From the NCBI GenBank assembly GCA_004553715.1, contig SFKP01000018.1, forward strand, positions 1-14,829: a DNA stretch of 14,829 bases, written 5' to 3'. The notes beneath the pieces were generated by a model. It made no database searches. It was not told the DNA's origin and saw only the letters and a list, made by a program, of their open reading frames with translations. The translations under genes and the position numbers were made by a program. The stretch comes from Clostridiales bacterium. GTDB lineage: Bacteria; Bacillota; Clostridia; TANB77; CAG-508. Positions 7,525 to 14,718 of this stretch are shown one piece after another. Each line of letters begins with the position of its first letter. Positions within the stretch are counted from its first letter, which is position 1.

Positions 7525-8559
7525 TTAATATATAAGCATTGCATCACCAAAAGAGAAAAATCTATACTTTTCTTCTACTGCTTTGTTATATGCCTCCATT
7601 ATAAAATCTTTATCTGCTAATGCTGAAACAAGCATTATTAAAGTAGATTCTGGCAAATGGAAATTTGTAATTAATCTATCTATACATTTAAATTTATAAC
7701 CTGGATAAATAAATATTTTTGTGTCTCCTTCTTCTTCGTGTACAAATCCTTTTTCATCTGCTACACTTTCCAAAACTCTGCAAGAGGTTGTCCCTACCGA
7801 TATGATTTTTTTGCCTTGTTTCTTAGCATTATTTATTTTGTTAACATCTTCTTGTTTTATATAATAATGCTCACTATGCATCTCATGTTTTTCAACATCT
7901 TCTACTTTTACTGGTCTAAATGTTCCAATTCCTACATGTAATGTTACTTTTGCAATTGCTATTCCCTTTTGTTTTATTTTTTCTAGTAACTCTGGAGTAA
8001 AATGAAGTCCAGCTGTTGGTGCTGCTGCAGATCCCTCATATTTTGCATATACTGTTTGATATCTATCTTTATCTTTAAGAGTTTCTTCTATGTATGGTGG
8101 AAGTGGCATTAGACCTATTTTATCTAATATTTCATTAAAAATTCCTTCATATTCAAACTTTATTTTTCGATTTCCATTTTCTAATACTTCTAAAACTTCG
8201 CCTTTTAAAATACCTTCTCCAAATTCGATTTTAGTTCCTTGTTTTATCTTTTTCCCAGGTCTTACCATCGTTTCCCATAAGTCTTTGTCTATTTCTTTTA
8301 ATAATAAAATTTCTACATCTTTACTGCCTTCTGTTGTCGCAATTCTTTTTCCATATAATCTGGCAGGTATAACTTTGGTATCGTTTATTACTAAGCAATC
8401 TCCTGGTTCTAAATAATCTATAATATCTTTAAAAGTTTTATTTTCTATTGTTCTTGACTTTCTATTTAGTACCATAAGCCTTGACAAATCTCTTTTTTCT
8501 AATGGATGCTGTGCAATAAGTTCTTTTGGCAAAACATAATTAAAGTCTGATGTTTTCAT
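7525..8559 (-). CDS. queA: S-adenosylmethionine:tRNA ribosyltransferase-isomerase QueA
   Basis: QueA transfers and isomerises the ribosyl group of AdoMet onto preQ1-34 in tRNA, giving epoxyqueuosine; it acts directly after Tgt. The product is 344 residues, as usual for the family, and carries LIAQHPLEKRD near the N-terminus, VIPARLYGKR, APTAGLHFTPELL, HVGIGTFRPV, TSCRVLES and NFHLPESTLIMLVSALA. An upstream ATG at 8568 is possible, but the AGGAG motif abuts it; the ATG at 8559 has the SD at 9 bases and gives the standard N-terminus MKTSDFNYVLP, so I chose it. The previous gene stops 1 base before this start, suggesting coupled translation; tgt begins 17 bases after the queA stop. The queA-tgt pairing is the common arrangement. 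Confidence 0.96.
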   Translation of the reverse strand: MKTSDFNYVLPKELIAQHPLEKRDLSRLMVLNRKSRTIENKTFKDIIDYLEPGDCLVINDTKVIPARLYGKRIATTEGSKDVEILLLKEIDKDLWETMVRPGKKIKQGTKIEFGEGILKGEVLEVLENGNRKIKFEYEGIFNEILDKIGLMPLPPYIEETLKDKDRYQTVYAKYEGSAAAPTAGLHFTPELLEKIKQKGIAIAKVTLHVGIGTFRPVKVEDVEKHEMHSEHYYIKQEDVNKINNAKKQGKKIISVGTTSCRVLESVADEKGFVHEEEGDTKIFIYPGYKFKCIDRLITNFHLPESTLIMLVSALADKDFIMEAYNKAVEEKYRFFSFGDAMLIY

Positions 8560-8560
8560 C

Positions 8561-9937
8561 CTATCCATCTCCTACTATTTCTATATTTTTACTTCTTTCC
8601 AATGTTTCTACTGTTGTTGAAAATGCTTTAATAATAGATTTTATATCTTCTATAATATTTGCTGGCTCTTTGTTAAAATCTACTTCCACTTTGAACTCAA
8701 AATCGCTATTATGTGGTGGTTTAAAAGAATATACTTCTGAGTTTAATCCTATCTTTTTGCCTGACTTTGTATCATTTATTTGGCATAACATATAATCTTT
8801 ATACCAATCTTTTAATCCATTTAGGCTATCTTCTGAATAATTATATTTACTATAATCATGTAATTCTGGAATTTCATAATCATATTCATTTAGAATTCTT
8901 TCTAATGTATGAAGAAATTCATGTAAATACACTTCTTCTGGGAAAGTATTTATACTTGCATGATATGTGTATATATAATTATTCGAATTGTTTGACATTC
9001 TAATTGTTGAGTATCCAATATTATTTATAGTCATTCCGCCTAAACCTATCCATTTTTCTGTTGGTATTTCTTTATTATCATTTCCCATTCTTACAACAGT
9101 AAAGACATAGTCATATTCATTTTCTATAATAAGATTTCCGATGTATTTTTCTATATCATCTTCCCCAATATAATATTTATGTTCTTCTGAATAAGAAATA
9201 GTATTTATTTCATCATCTACTTCATATATATCACATTGTGCCACCATTTGATTATTTGATAAAACTTTGCAATCTTTTTCAAATCTTTCAATATTTGACC
9301 TTGCAGTTTCAATATCATTCATTGACATATCAAATTTATATTGTTCTCCATCAATATTTACATTGACATGTTTTAATATAAAACATCCCATTTTCCAAGT
9401 TGTACTTGTATTAGTAATCCCTTCTTCTAGTTTTAAGTTATCAAACCATACTGTTCCTTTAGCATTTACATGGTTTCCGCCTAATCTGAAGCCAATTTTT
9501 ACTTTATCTCTGTTTTTAGAATTAAACATTAGACTTATTTCTTGCCAGTCATTTGTGCCTACCACTGCTACTGATTCATCTAATTCTTCTGCTAAACAAA
9601 TCATTGCTCCACCAAGTAAATTATCGTTTTCTAGCTCTACATTTTCGGTTTTTACTATACAACTTACTTTATATGCAGTATTGGGTTTAACATCTATTTC
9701 TTTATAAAACATTGCATCAGTATAATCTTTTGAATACATTTTATAACTACGGTCTTTTCCATATTTTATTATATTGTCTCTTGTAAATTCAGTATTCCCT
9801 TGTATATATTCACCTTTTGTAAAACCGTTAAAATACAATGATTTATAAACACTATAAACCTTAATACATATAATTATTAATATAATCCAAAAGATAAATG
9901 TAGTAATTTTTGAAAATATAGAACTATTTCTTTTCAA
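8561..9937 (-). CDS. Membrane-anchored protein with CBM-like domain and HExxH zincin-like motif
   Basis: The 458-residue product has a TTG start, chosen because a strong SD (AAAGGAGGAAG) lies at the proper distance. One transmembrane segment (about 11-30) without lipobox predicts an outward-facing anchored protein. Residues about 38-175 read like a jelly-roll carbohydrate-binding module (family 4/9 style): alternating strands, VKTENV, NDWQEISLMF and the characteristic ending WFDNLKLEEG (164-173). Residues about 185-400 contain HEFLH (339-343), a zinc-metallopeptidase motif with H339, E340 and H343; H360 is a candidate third ligand. It is set in LHEFLHTLERILNEY, preceded by a beta-strand-like SINTFPEEVY. 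No named peptidase family is recognised. The place between gltX and queA is unusual for an envelope protein. The substrate is unknown, and a purely binding role is possible. Confidence 0.75.
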   Translation of the reverse strand: MKRNSSIFSKITTFIFWIILIIICIKVYSVYKSLYFNGFTKGEYIQGNTEFTRDNIIKYGKDRSYKMYSKDYTDAMFYKEIDVKPNTAYKVSCIVKTENVELENDNLLGGAMICLAEELDESVAVVGTNDWQEISLMFNSKNRDKVKIGFRLGGNHVNAKGTVWFDNLKLEEGITNTSTTWKMGCFILKHVNVNIDGEQYKFDMSMNDIETARSNIERFEKDCKVLSNNQMVAQCDIYEVDDEINTISYSEEHKYYIGEDDIEKYIGNLIIENEYDYVFTVVRMGNDNKEIPTEKWIGLGGMTINNIGYSTIRMSNNSNNYIYTYHASINTFPEEVYLHEFLHTLERILNEYDYEIPELHDYSKYNYSEDSLNGLKDWYKDYMLCQINDTKSGKKIGLNSEVYSFKPPHNSDFEFKVEVDFNKEPANIIEDIKSIIKAFSTTVETLERSKNIEIVGDG

Positions 9938-9984
9938 TATAACTTCCTCCTTTGTTGTATGTAGTATAAACTAATTTTACTTCA

Positions 9985-11625
9985 TTATGAATTTAGTCTT
10001 TTCAAAACTTCTTCTTTCCCTAACACTTGCATTATTTCATATAAATCTGGTGTATTGCATTTTGAAGTTAATTTTACTCTTATGACTGTGCTTATATCTC
10101 CCACATGTCCTTTATATTGTTCTGGGTTTTTCTTAAATTCTTTTACTTCGCGTGCATACCCTAATTTTTCTGATAAATCCTTCATTTTATTAAACCAAGT
10201 TTCTTTATCATCATTTATATCAAAAAAATTATCTCTATATTCTTGTACTATTTTGTTTATTTCTTCTGGGTCATTTATTTTTTGATATTCAAAATTTGTA
10301 ATGTTTTTAAATTCTTCCTCATACATATATTCAATCGTTTTTCTTACATCTGACCATTTTGCAATATCTTTTCTTGGCTTTACATTGCTTCTTTCAATAT
10401 TTAAGATTTTCAATGAATATTCTTTGTTGTTTTTTAATAAATTTGCTAATTTACTATCATATTTTTTTGCCCAATTTAGAACTTCATCATATATTTTTTG
10501 TGCTGAGAATTTGCAAATTACATTTTTCGAAACATCTTGTAATTTTACCATATCAAATACAGCACCACTAATATTCATTTTATTAAGTAATAGTTCAAAT
10601 TCATCTATAGATTTATCTTGATTTGCTTTTCTCCATAACTCAAAATTTGAATTTGCTATATTCAATAAATATTCTACTACTGCTTCTTTTGGAATTCCTT
10701 GTTCATAATAAAAACTAACTGCTGCTTCTGGATCTTTTCTTTTACTAATTTTTCTCTTTCCACCATTTTCTTCCTTCATAATTGTTGCAGTATGTGCATA
10801 TTTAGGTGGCTTTATTTCTAAAGCTTTAAATAGCTCTAAATGAAGTGGTATGGATGAAACCCACTCATCTCCACGAATTACATGTGTTGTTCTCATTAAA
10901 TGATCATCTACAACATGTGCAAAATGATATGTAGGAAGTCCATCTGCTTTTATAATAACAATATCTTGATCATTTTCTGGGAATTCAATGTTTCCTTTTA
11001 TTAAATCTTTATGTTTAATTCTTCTATCTTCTCTTCCTTGAGACTTAAATCTTATTATATATTTTTCACCATTTTTTATTTTATTTGCTACTTCATCAAT
11101 TGGCATTGTTCTACATTTTGCCCAAACTCCATAATATCCAGGTCTTACTTTTGCTGCTTCTTGCTTTTTTCTTGTTTCTTCTATCTCTTCTGGTGTACAA
11201 AAACATGGATATGCTAGTCCTTTTTGAATTAACGATTTTGCAAAAGCTTGGTATATATCTTTTCTTTCGCTTTGTTTATATGGTCCATAATTTCCTTTGC
11301 TTTTTGTTTCTGAAATCATTCCTTCATCAGGTATTATTCCAAATTCATTTAAGCTATCAACAATTTGTGAAATGCCATTTTCAATTTCTCTTTTTTGGTC
11401 TGTATCTTCTATTCTTAAGATAAATACTCCATTTGATTGTTTTGCTAACTTTTTATCAATAATTGCTCCAAATAAGCCTCCAATATGTATAAAACCTGTT
11501 GGGCTTGGTGCAAAACGAGTAACAAATGCTCCTTCTTCTAAATTTCTTTCTGGATATTTTCCCTCGTAATATTCTACTGTTTTTGCATCTGGAAATATTA
11601 AATCTGCTAGTTCTTTATAGTCCAT
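9985..11625 (-). CDS. gltX: Glutamate--tRNA ligase (GluRS), long form
   Basis: A class I synthetase that charges tRNA-Glu. The HIGH-type signature is in APSPTGFIHIGGL (H47-IGG-50), and the KMSKS-type signature is KISKR (292-296). RIEDTD (71-76), DGLPTYHFAHVVDD and RGDEW are GluRS/GlnRS class marks; lack of the GlnRS-type N-terminus and the FAPSPTG form point to GluRS. At 546 residues it is longer than the usual 460-490, with an N-terminal lead (MDYKELADLIFPDA) and a helical C-terminal anticodon-binding domain, a form known in Clostridia. A GTG at 11634 is in frame but overlaps the SD (AAGGAG, 11639-11634); the ATG at 11625 lies 8 bases from it, so I chose that. leuS ends 12 bases upstream. 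Whether it also mischarges tRNA-Gln depends on whether the genome has GlnRS or GatCAB. Confidence 0.94.
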   Translation of the reverse strand: MDYKELADLIFPDAKTVEYYEGKYPERNLEEGAFVTRFAPSPTGFIHIGGLFGAIIDKKLAKQSNGVFILRIEDTDQKREIENGISQIVDSLNEFGIIPDEGMISETKSKGNYGPYKQSERKDIYQAFAKSLIQKGLAYPCFCTPEEIEETRKKQEAAKVRPGYYGVWAKCRTMPIDEVANKIKNGEKYIIRFKSQGREDRRIKHKDLIKGNIEFPENDQDIVIIKADGLPTYHFAHVVDDHLMRTTHVIRGDEWVSSIPLHLELFKALEIKPPKYAHTATIMKEENGGKRKISKRKDPEAAVSFYYEQGIPKEAVVEYLLNIANSNFELWRKANQDKSIDEFELLLNKMNISGAVFDMVKLQDVSKNVICKFSAQKIYDEVLNWAKKYDSKLANLLKNNKEYSLKILNIERSNVKPRKDIAKWSDVRKTIEYMYEEEFKNITNFEYQKINDPEEINKIVQEYRDNFFDINDDKETWFNKMKDLSEKLGYAREVKEFKKNPEQYKGHVGDISTVIRVKLTSKCNTPDLYEIMQVLGKEEVLKRLNS

Positions 11626-11637
11626 TAATTTCACTCC

Positions 11638-14076
11638 TTAAATAATTTGTATGCTGTAAATTCTTCCTGGTACATATACTTCATTTTTTATAGTGCACTC
11701 GCTAAATGCTTTAAAGCCTTCACTTGTTTTAACTATTTTTTCTACATCTTCTTTGCTAGATGCTACATCTATTTCAACTTTGAATTTTACTTTTCCGTTA
11801 ATTTGTACGGGAATTTCTACAGATTTTTTTTGAATTGCTTTTTCATCAAATTTAGGCCACTTCTCCTTATGTACCGAGGTTTCCTTTCCTAAACTTTCCC
11901 ACTCTTCTTCAGCAAAATGTGGTGCAAGTGGCGCTAATAGTTTTATATAAGTTTCTATTGCTGCATTAAATATTTTCATATTTTTAGGCTCATTTGATTG
12001 CTCATATTTTACTAATGCATTTAAGAACTCCATAGCTCTTGCTACTGCAGTATTGAATTGAAATCTTTCGATGTCCTCTTCCATACTTTTTATGGTTTTA
12101 TTTTCTACAAATAGTAATTCTTTTTCTTCTTTATCTAAAGATTCCTTTTTTTCATATTTTGTAGAACATACTTTTTGAATTAAGGTTTCTATTCTCTTTA
12201 AATATTTTGCAATAGACTTAATTCCGTCATCGCTCCAAGGCCCACCTTTTACATAGTCAAATCCAAACATTAAATAAAGTCTAAATACATCTGCTCCATA
12301 TTCATCAATATATACATCTGGAGACACAGTATTTCCTTTACTTTTACTCATTTTATTTCCGTCTTTTCCAAGTATTGTACCTTGGTGCACTAATCTTTTA
12401 AATGGTTCATCAAAATTTAAGTAACCTAAATCTCTTAATGCTTTTGTCATAAATCTTGCATATATTAAATGCATTGCCGCATGCTCTTTTCCACCGATAT
12501 ATACATCTACAGGAAGCATTTTATTAATTATTTCTTTGTTAAATGCTTCTTTATCATTATTTGCATCTGGATATCTTAAATAATACCATGATGAACACAC
12601 AAAAGTATCTAATGTATCTGCTTCTCTAGTAGCTTTTGCTCCACATTTAGGGCATGTACAATTCATAAATTCTTCTGACTTTTTAAGCGGAGATTCTCCA
12701 TCCGGTTTAAATTCAACATTATATGGTAATCTAACAGGTAAATCTTTTTCATCTACTGCTACTTCTCCACAATTTGGGCAATAAATAATTGGAATTGGAG
12801 CTCCCCAATATCTTTGTCTTGAAATTAACCAATCTTTTAATCTATAATTTATGGTTTTTTCTCCACATCCTAAAGAATTTAAGTAATCTGTTATTTCAGT
12901 TTTTGCTTTTTCAGATGTCATTCCATTAAATTTATCACTATTTATTAAAATTCCTTTTTCTGTATATGGAAGCTTAACTTCTTTTCCATCTTTACTTGCA
13001 ACCACCTGTTTGATTGGTAAATTATATTTTGTTGCAAATGCATAATCTCTATCATCATGTGCAGGAACAGCCATTACCATACCTGTACCATAATCTTCTA
13101 TTACATAATCAGAAATCCAAACAGGCACTTTCTCGTTATTTACAGGATTTATTACATAAGCGCCAGTAAACACTCCTGTTTTTTCTCTCTCTTCAGACAT
13201 TCTTTCTATTTCTGTCAGTTTTGAAGTACGCTGTCTGTATTCTTCAATATCTGCTCTATATTCTTCTTTACAGATTTTATCTACTAAACTACTTTCTGGA
13301 GCCATTACAACATAAGTTACTCCATATACTGTGTCTGGTCTTGTAGTAAATACTTTAAATTCTATATCAGTATCTTCACTTTTAAATATTATGTGACTTC
13401 CTTCTGAACGGCCTATCCAATTTTTCTGTATTTTTTTTGTTAACTCTGGCCAATCTAAATCTTCTAATCCATCAAGTAATTCTTGAGCATATTTTGTAGT
13501 TCTAAAAAACCATTGTCTAAGTTTTTTCTTTTCTACTTGTGTACCACATCTTTCGCAAACTCCACCAACAACTTGTTCATTTGCAAGAACAGTATTACAA
13601 CTATTGCACCAATTAACAGGTGCTTCTTTTTTATATGCAAGTCCTGCTTTATATAATTGTAAAAATATCCATTGTGTCCATCTGTAATAATCTGGCATAC
13701 AGGTCTCTACAGAATAATCCCAATCGTAATCTGCTCCCATTTCTTCTAATTGTCTTTTCATTGTTTCTATATTTTTAATAGTAGAATCTTGTGGGTGTAT
13801 TCCTGTTTTAATTGCGTAATTTTCTGCAGGCAAACCAAATGCATCAAATCCCATAGGATGAAATACATTAAATCCCTTCATTCTCTTTAATCTTGCATAC
13901 GAATCTGCTGGTGCATAATTATACCAATGCCCTAAATGCAAATTTGCTCCTGATGGATATGAAAACATTTCTAGGCAGTATAATTTATTACCATTTTCAT
14001 CTAATTTAAATTTGTTTAAACCTTGCTCTTTCCATTTTTTTTGCCATTTTTGATCAACTGTTTTAGAATAACTCAT
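11638..14076 (-). CDS. leuS: Leucine--tRNA ligase
   Basis: A class I synthetase with post-transfer editing. Marks in the 812-residue product: HIGH-type HLGH (47-50) in SYPSGANLHLGHW; zinc cysteines C157/C160 and C174/C177; CP1 editing domain with TTRPDTVYG (244-252) and AHDDRDYAF (339-347); a second cysteine set C433/C436 and C475/C478; leucine-specific GGKEHAAMHLIYARF; and KMSKS (575-579). Length and order are those of bacterial LeuRS. An in-frame start at 14139 would add 21 residues, but it lies inside the predicted promoter and its translation is unlike LeuRS; the ATG at 14076 follows an AAAAGGGG...AAAGG stretch and gives the expected N-terminus MSYSKTVDQKW. It heads the operon. The predicted leader of about 28 nt leaves no space for a T-box. 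Confidence 0.97.
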   Translation of the reverse strand: MSYSKTVDQKWQKKWKEQGLNKFKLDENGNKLYCLEMFSYPSGANLHLGHWYNYAPADSYARLKRMKGFNVFHPMGFDAFGLPAENYAIKTGIHPQDSTIKNIETMKRQLEEMGADYDWDYSVETCMPDYYRWTQWIFLQLYKAGLAYKKEAPVNWCNSCNTVLANEQVVGGVCERCGTQVEKKKLRQWFFRTTKYAQELLDGLEDLDWPELTKKIQKNWIGRSEGSHIIFKSEDTDIEFKVFTTRPDTVYGVTYVVMAPESSLVDKICKEEYRADIEEYRQRTSKLTEIERMSEEREKTGVFTGAYVINPVNNEKVPVWISDYVIEDYGTGMVMAVPAHDDRDYAFATKYNLPIKQVVASKDGKEVKLPYTEKGILINSDKFNGMTSEKAKTEITDYLNSLGCGEKTINYRLKDWLISRQRYWGAPIPIIYCPNCGEVAVDEKDLPVRLPYNVEFKPDGESPLKKSEEFMNCTCPKCGAKATREADTLDTFVCSSWYYLRYPDANNDKEAFNKEIINKMLPVDVYIGGKEHAAMHLIYARFMTKALRDLGYLNFDEPFKRLVHQGTILGKDGNKMSKSKGNTVSPDVYIDEYGADVFRLYLMFGFDYVKGGPWSDDGIKSIAKYLKRIETLIQKVCSTKYEKKESLDKEEKELLFVENKTIKSMEEDIERFQFNTAVARAMEFLNALVKYEQSNEPKNMKIFNAAIETYIKLLAPLAPHFAEEEWESLGKETSVHKEKWPKFDEKAIQKKSVEIPVQINGKVKFKVEIDVASSKEDVEKIVKTSEGFKAFSECTIKNEVYVPGRIYSIQII

Positions 14077-14110
14077 TTTCCTTTTGCCCCTTTTATCCAA
14101 TAATATAATT

Positions 14111-14139
14111 ATTTTATAATAATAACAACATTTTTTCAA
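14111..14139 (-). promoter_or_regulatory. Promoter of leuS and probably the whole operon
   Basis: Minus-strand -35 box TTGAAA (14139-14134), 17-base spacer, -10 box TAAAAT (14116-14111). The predicted start is near 14104, about 28 bases before the leuS ATG. It lies back to back with the plus-strand promoter in the first repeat copy, 27 bases away. It aligns without gaps to the rpmE promoter at the same offset (552 bases). Confidence 0.7.
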
Positions 14140-14166
14140 TATTTTTATGGTATTTTTATTAAAAAC

Positions 14167-14277
14167 TTGTTACAGTTCAGACTAATTAATATATAATCCG
14201 CTCCATCTGGCTGTCGGTTGGACATTTCCTTTTCTTAGGCTAAAGCACGAAAAGAAAAGTGCAACCGACACGTGGAG
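14167..14277 (+). repeat. Direct repeat copy 1 (promoter plus structured RNA unit)
   Basis: A 111-base stretch matches 14719-14829 with only two differences (14209 G/T and 14228 C/T), about 98% identity. It contains a promoter-like half (to 14197) and a foldable half (14201-14277). Both differences fall outside the predicted stems. It lies between leuS and rpmE, in the same orientation as copy 2. The match starts at the -35 region and runs to the window edge in copy 2, so the right limit is unknown. Confidence 0.9.
14169..14197 (+). promoter_or_regulatory. Plus-strand promoter in repeat copy 1
   Basis: GTTACA (14169-14174), a 17-base spacer and a perfect TATAAT (14192-14197). The predicted start, about 14203, coincides with the first base pairs of the RNA stem that opens at 14201. 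Every base is the same in copy 2. Confidence 0.6.
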
Positions 14278-14297
14278 CTACTAATTTGAAAATTTTG

Positions 14298-14363
14298 GTC
14301 TTAACATTAACAAAAACTTTAGACAAAAGGGACACGTTAAGACACGGGGACTTAAGTTTTTGT
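14298..14363. repeat. Two interleaved perfect inverted repeats
   Basis: GTCTTAAC (14298-14305) is complementary to GTTAAGAC (14336-14343), and ACAAAAACTT (14310-14319) to AAGTTTTTGT (14354-14363). The arms are ordered 1-2-1'-2', so the two helices cross as in a pseudoknot, or form at different times. Between them lies GGGACACGTTAAGACACGGG (14329-14348), whose GGGAC and ACGGGGA parts echo AAAAGGGACGGGGAA at 95-81 on the minus strand. It may be part of the candidate RNA or a decayed insertion-element end. Confidence 0.55.
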
Positions 14364-14368
14364 GCAAC

Positions 14369-14403
14369 AAAAAAAGAGATTTCTGATTCGAAACTCTTTT
14401 TTT
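14369..14403. terminator. Bidirectional terminator between rpmE and the divergent RNA
   Basis: AAAAAAAGAG and TTTC on the left pair with GAAA and CTCTTTTTTT on the right, with one bulged A (14379) and a six-base loop (14384-14389): 14 pairs. The run of T at the 3' end exists on both strands. It lies 13 bases after the rpmE stop and would also end plus-strand transcripts from repeat copy 1. Confidence 0.8.
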
Positions 14404-14416
14404 AAAATATCTTCGA

Positions 14417-14617
14417 TTATCCAATACCATATTTTTTTCTAAATTTGTCTGCTCTTCCGCCTGTTGTATCTCTTTTTAAATTTCCTGTCCAAAATGGATG
14501 GCATTTAGAACATATATCTACCTTTAAATCTTTTTTTGTAGAACCCACTTCTATTACATTTCCACATGCACATGTTATTGTTGTTTTTCCGTACTCTGGT
14601 TGTATATCTTTTTTCAT
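14417..14617 (-). CDS. rpmE: 50S ribosomal protein L31 (zinc-binding form)
   Basis: A small protein of the large subunit at the central protuberance, contributing to the bridge with the 30S head. The 66-residue product has the C+ pattern with zinc ligands C16, C18, C36 and C39 (TCACGN and ICSKCHPFWTG), and ends DTTGGRADKFRKKYGI as bacterial L31 does. Length is standard. It is thus the zinc form, usually replaced by a zinc-free paralogue under zinc limitation; no Zur-like operator was recognised. The SD (GAGGTG) lies about 10 bases before the ATG. It appears monocistronic, with its own promoter and terminator, and is framed by the two 111-bp repeats. No rho gene is seen next to it within the window. 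Confidence 0.97.
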   Translation of the reverse strand: MKKDIQPEYGKTTITCACGNVIEVGSTKKDLKVDICSKCHPFWTGNLKRDTTGGRADKFRKKYGIG

Positions 14618-14662
14618 TTTAAGTCTTCACCTCTTCCTTTATTTTTTGAAAACACTTTTTAT

Positions 14663-14691
14663 ATTTTAACATAATATAAATATTTTTGCAA
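14663..14691 (-). promoter_or_regulatory. Promoter of rpmE
   Basis: Minus-strand -35 box TTGCAA (14691-14686), 17-base spacer ending in TGT that forms an extended -10 (TG-n-TAAAAT), and -10 box TAAAAT (14668-14663). The predicted start is near 14656, about 38 bases before the rpmE ATG. It ends 27 bases from repeat copy 2, the same distance as the leuS promoter from copy 1. Confidence 0.7.
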
Positions 14692-14718
14692 TTATTTTAT
14701 TAAATTTTTTATGTTTAT

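Larger units (their letters stand above)
14201..14403 (+). ncRNA. Candidate divergent small RNA, unassigned family
   Basis: The transcript predicted from the promoter at 14169-14197 would fold into an outer stem CTCCA / TGGAG (14201-14205 with 14273-14277), a 9-bp stem TGTCGGTTG / CAACCGACA (14212-14220 with 14262-14270), and inside it CTTTTCTT (14229-14236) pairing with AAGAAAAG (14252-14259). A competing or interleaved GCAC / GTGC pair (14245-14248 with 14259-14262) would make an H-type pseudoknot if the shared end bases are resolved. A linker with two more interleaved inverted repeats follows, then the hairpin-plus-T tract ending at 14403, giving about 200 nt. There is no open reading frame of note. 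I do not recognise an Rfam family. The reverse strand would fold similarly, so strand rests on the promoter. Confidence 0.45.

Noticed and set aside
8550..11569. Many plus-strand open frames opposite gltX, the CBM-zincin gene and queA
   Set aside because: AT-rich antisense shadows without SDs, rich in Phe, Leu, Ser and Ile, with no recognisable domains.
11626..11634. GTG start for gltX adding three residues
   Set aside because: This GTG overlaps the SD itself; the ATG at 11625 is correctly spaced.
14077..14139. Longer leuS start adding 21 residues (MKKCCYYYK...)
   Set aside because: The added codons overlap the predicted -10/-35 promoter and transcript start, and the residues do not resemble LeuRS.
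14445..14669. Plus-strand frame of 74 codons antisense to rpmE
   Set aside because: Fully antisense to a clear L31 gene and its leader; no SD or family match.
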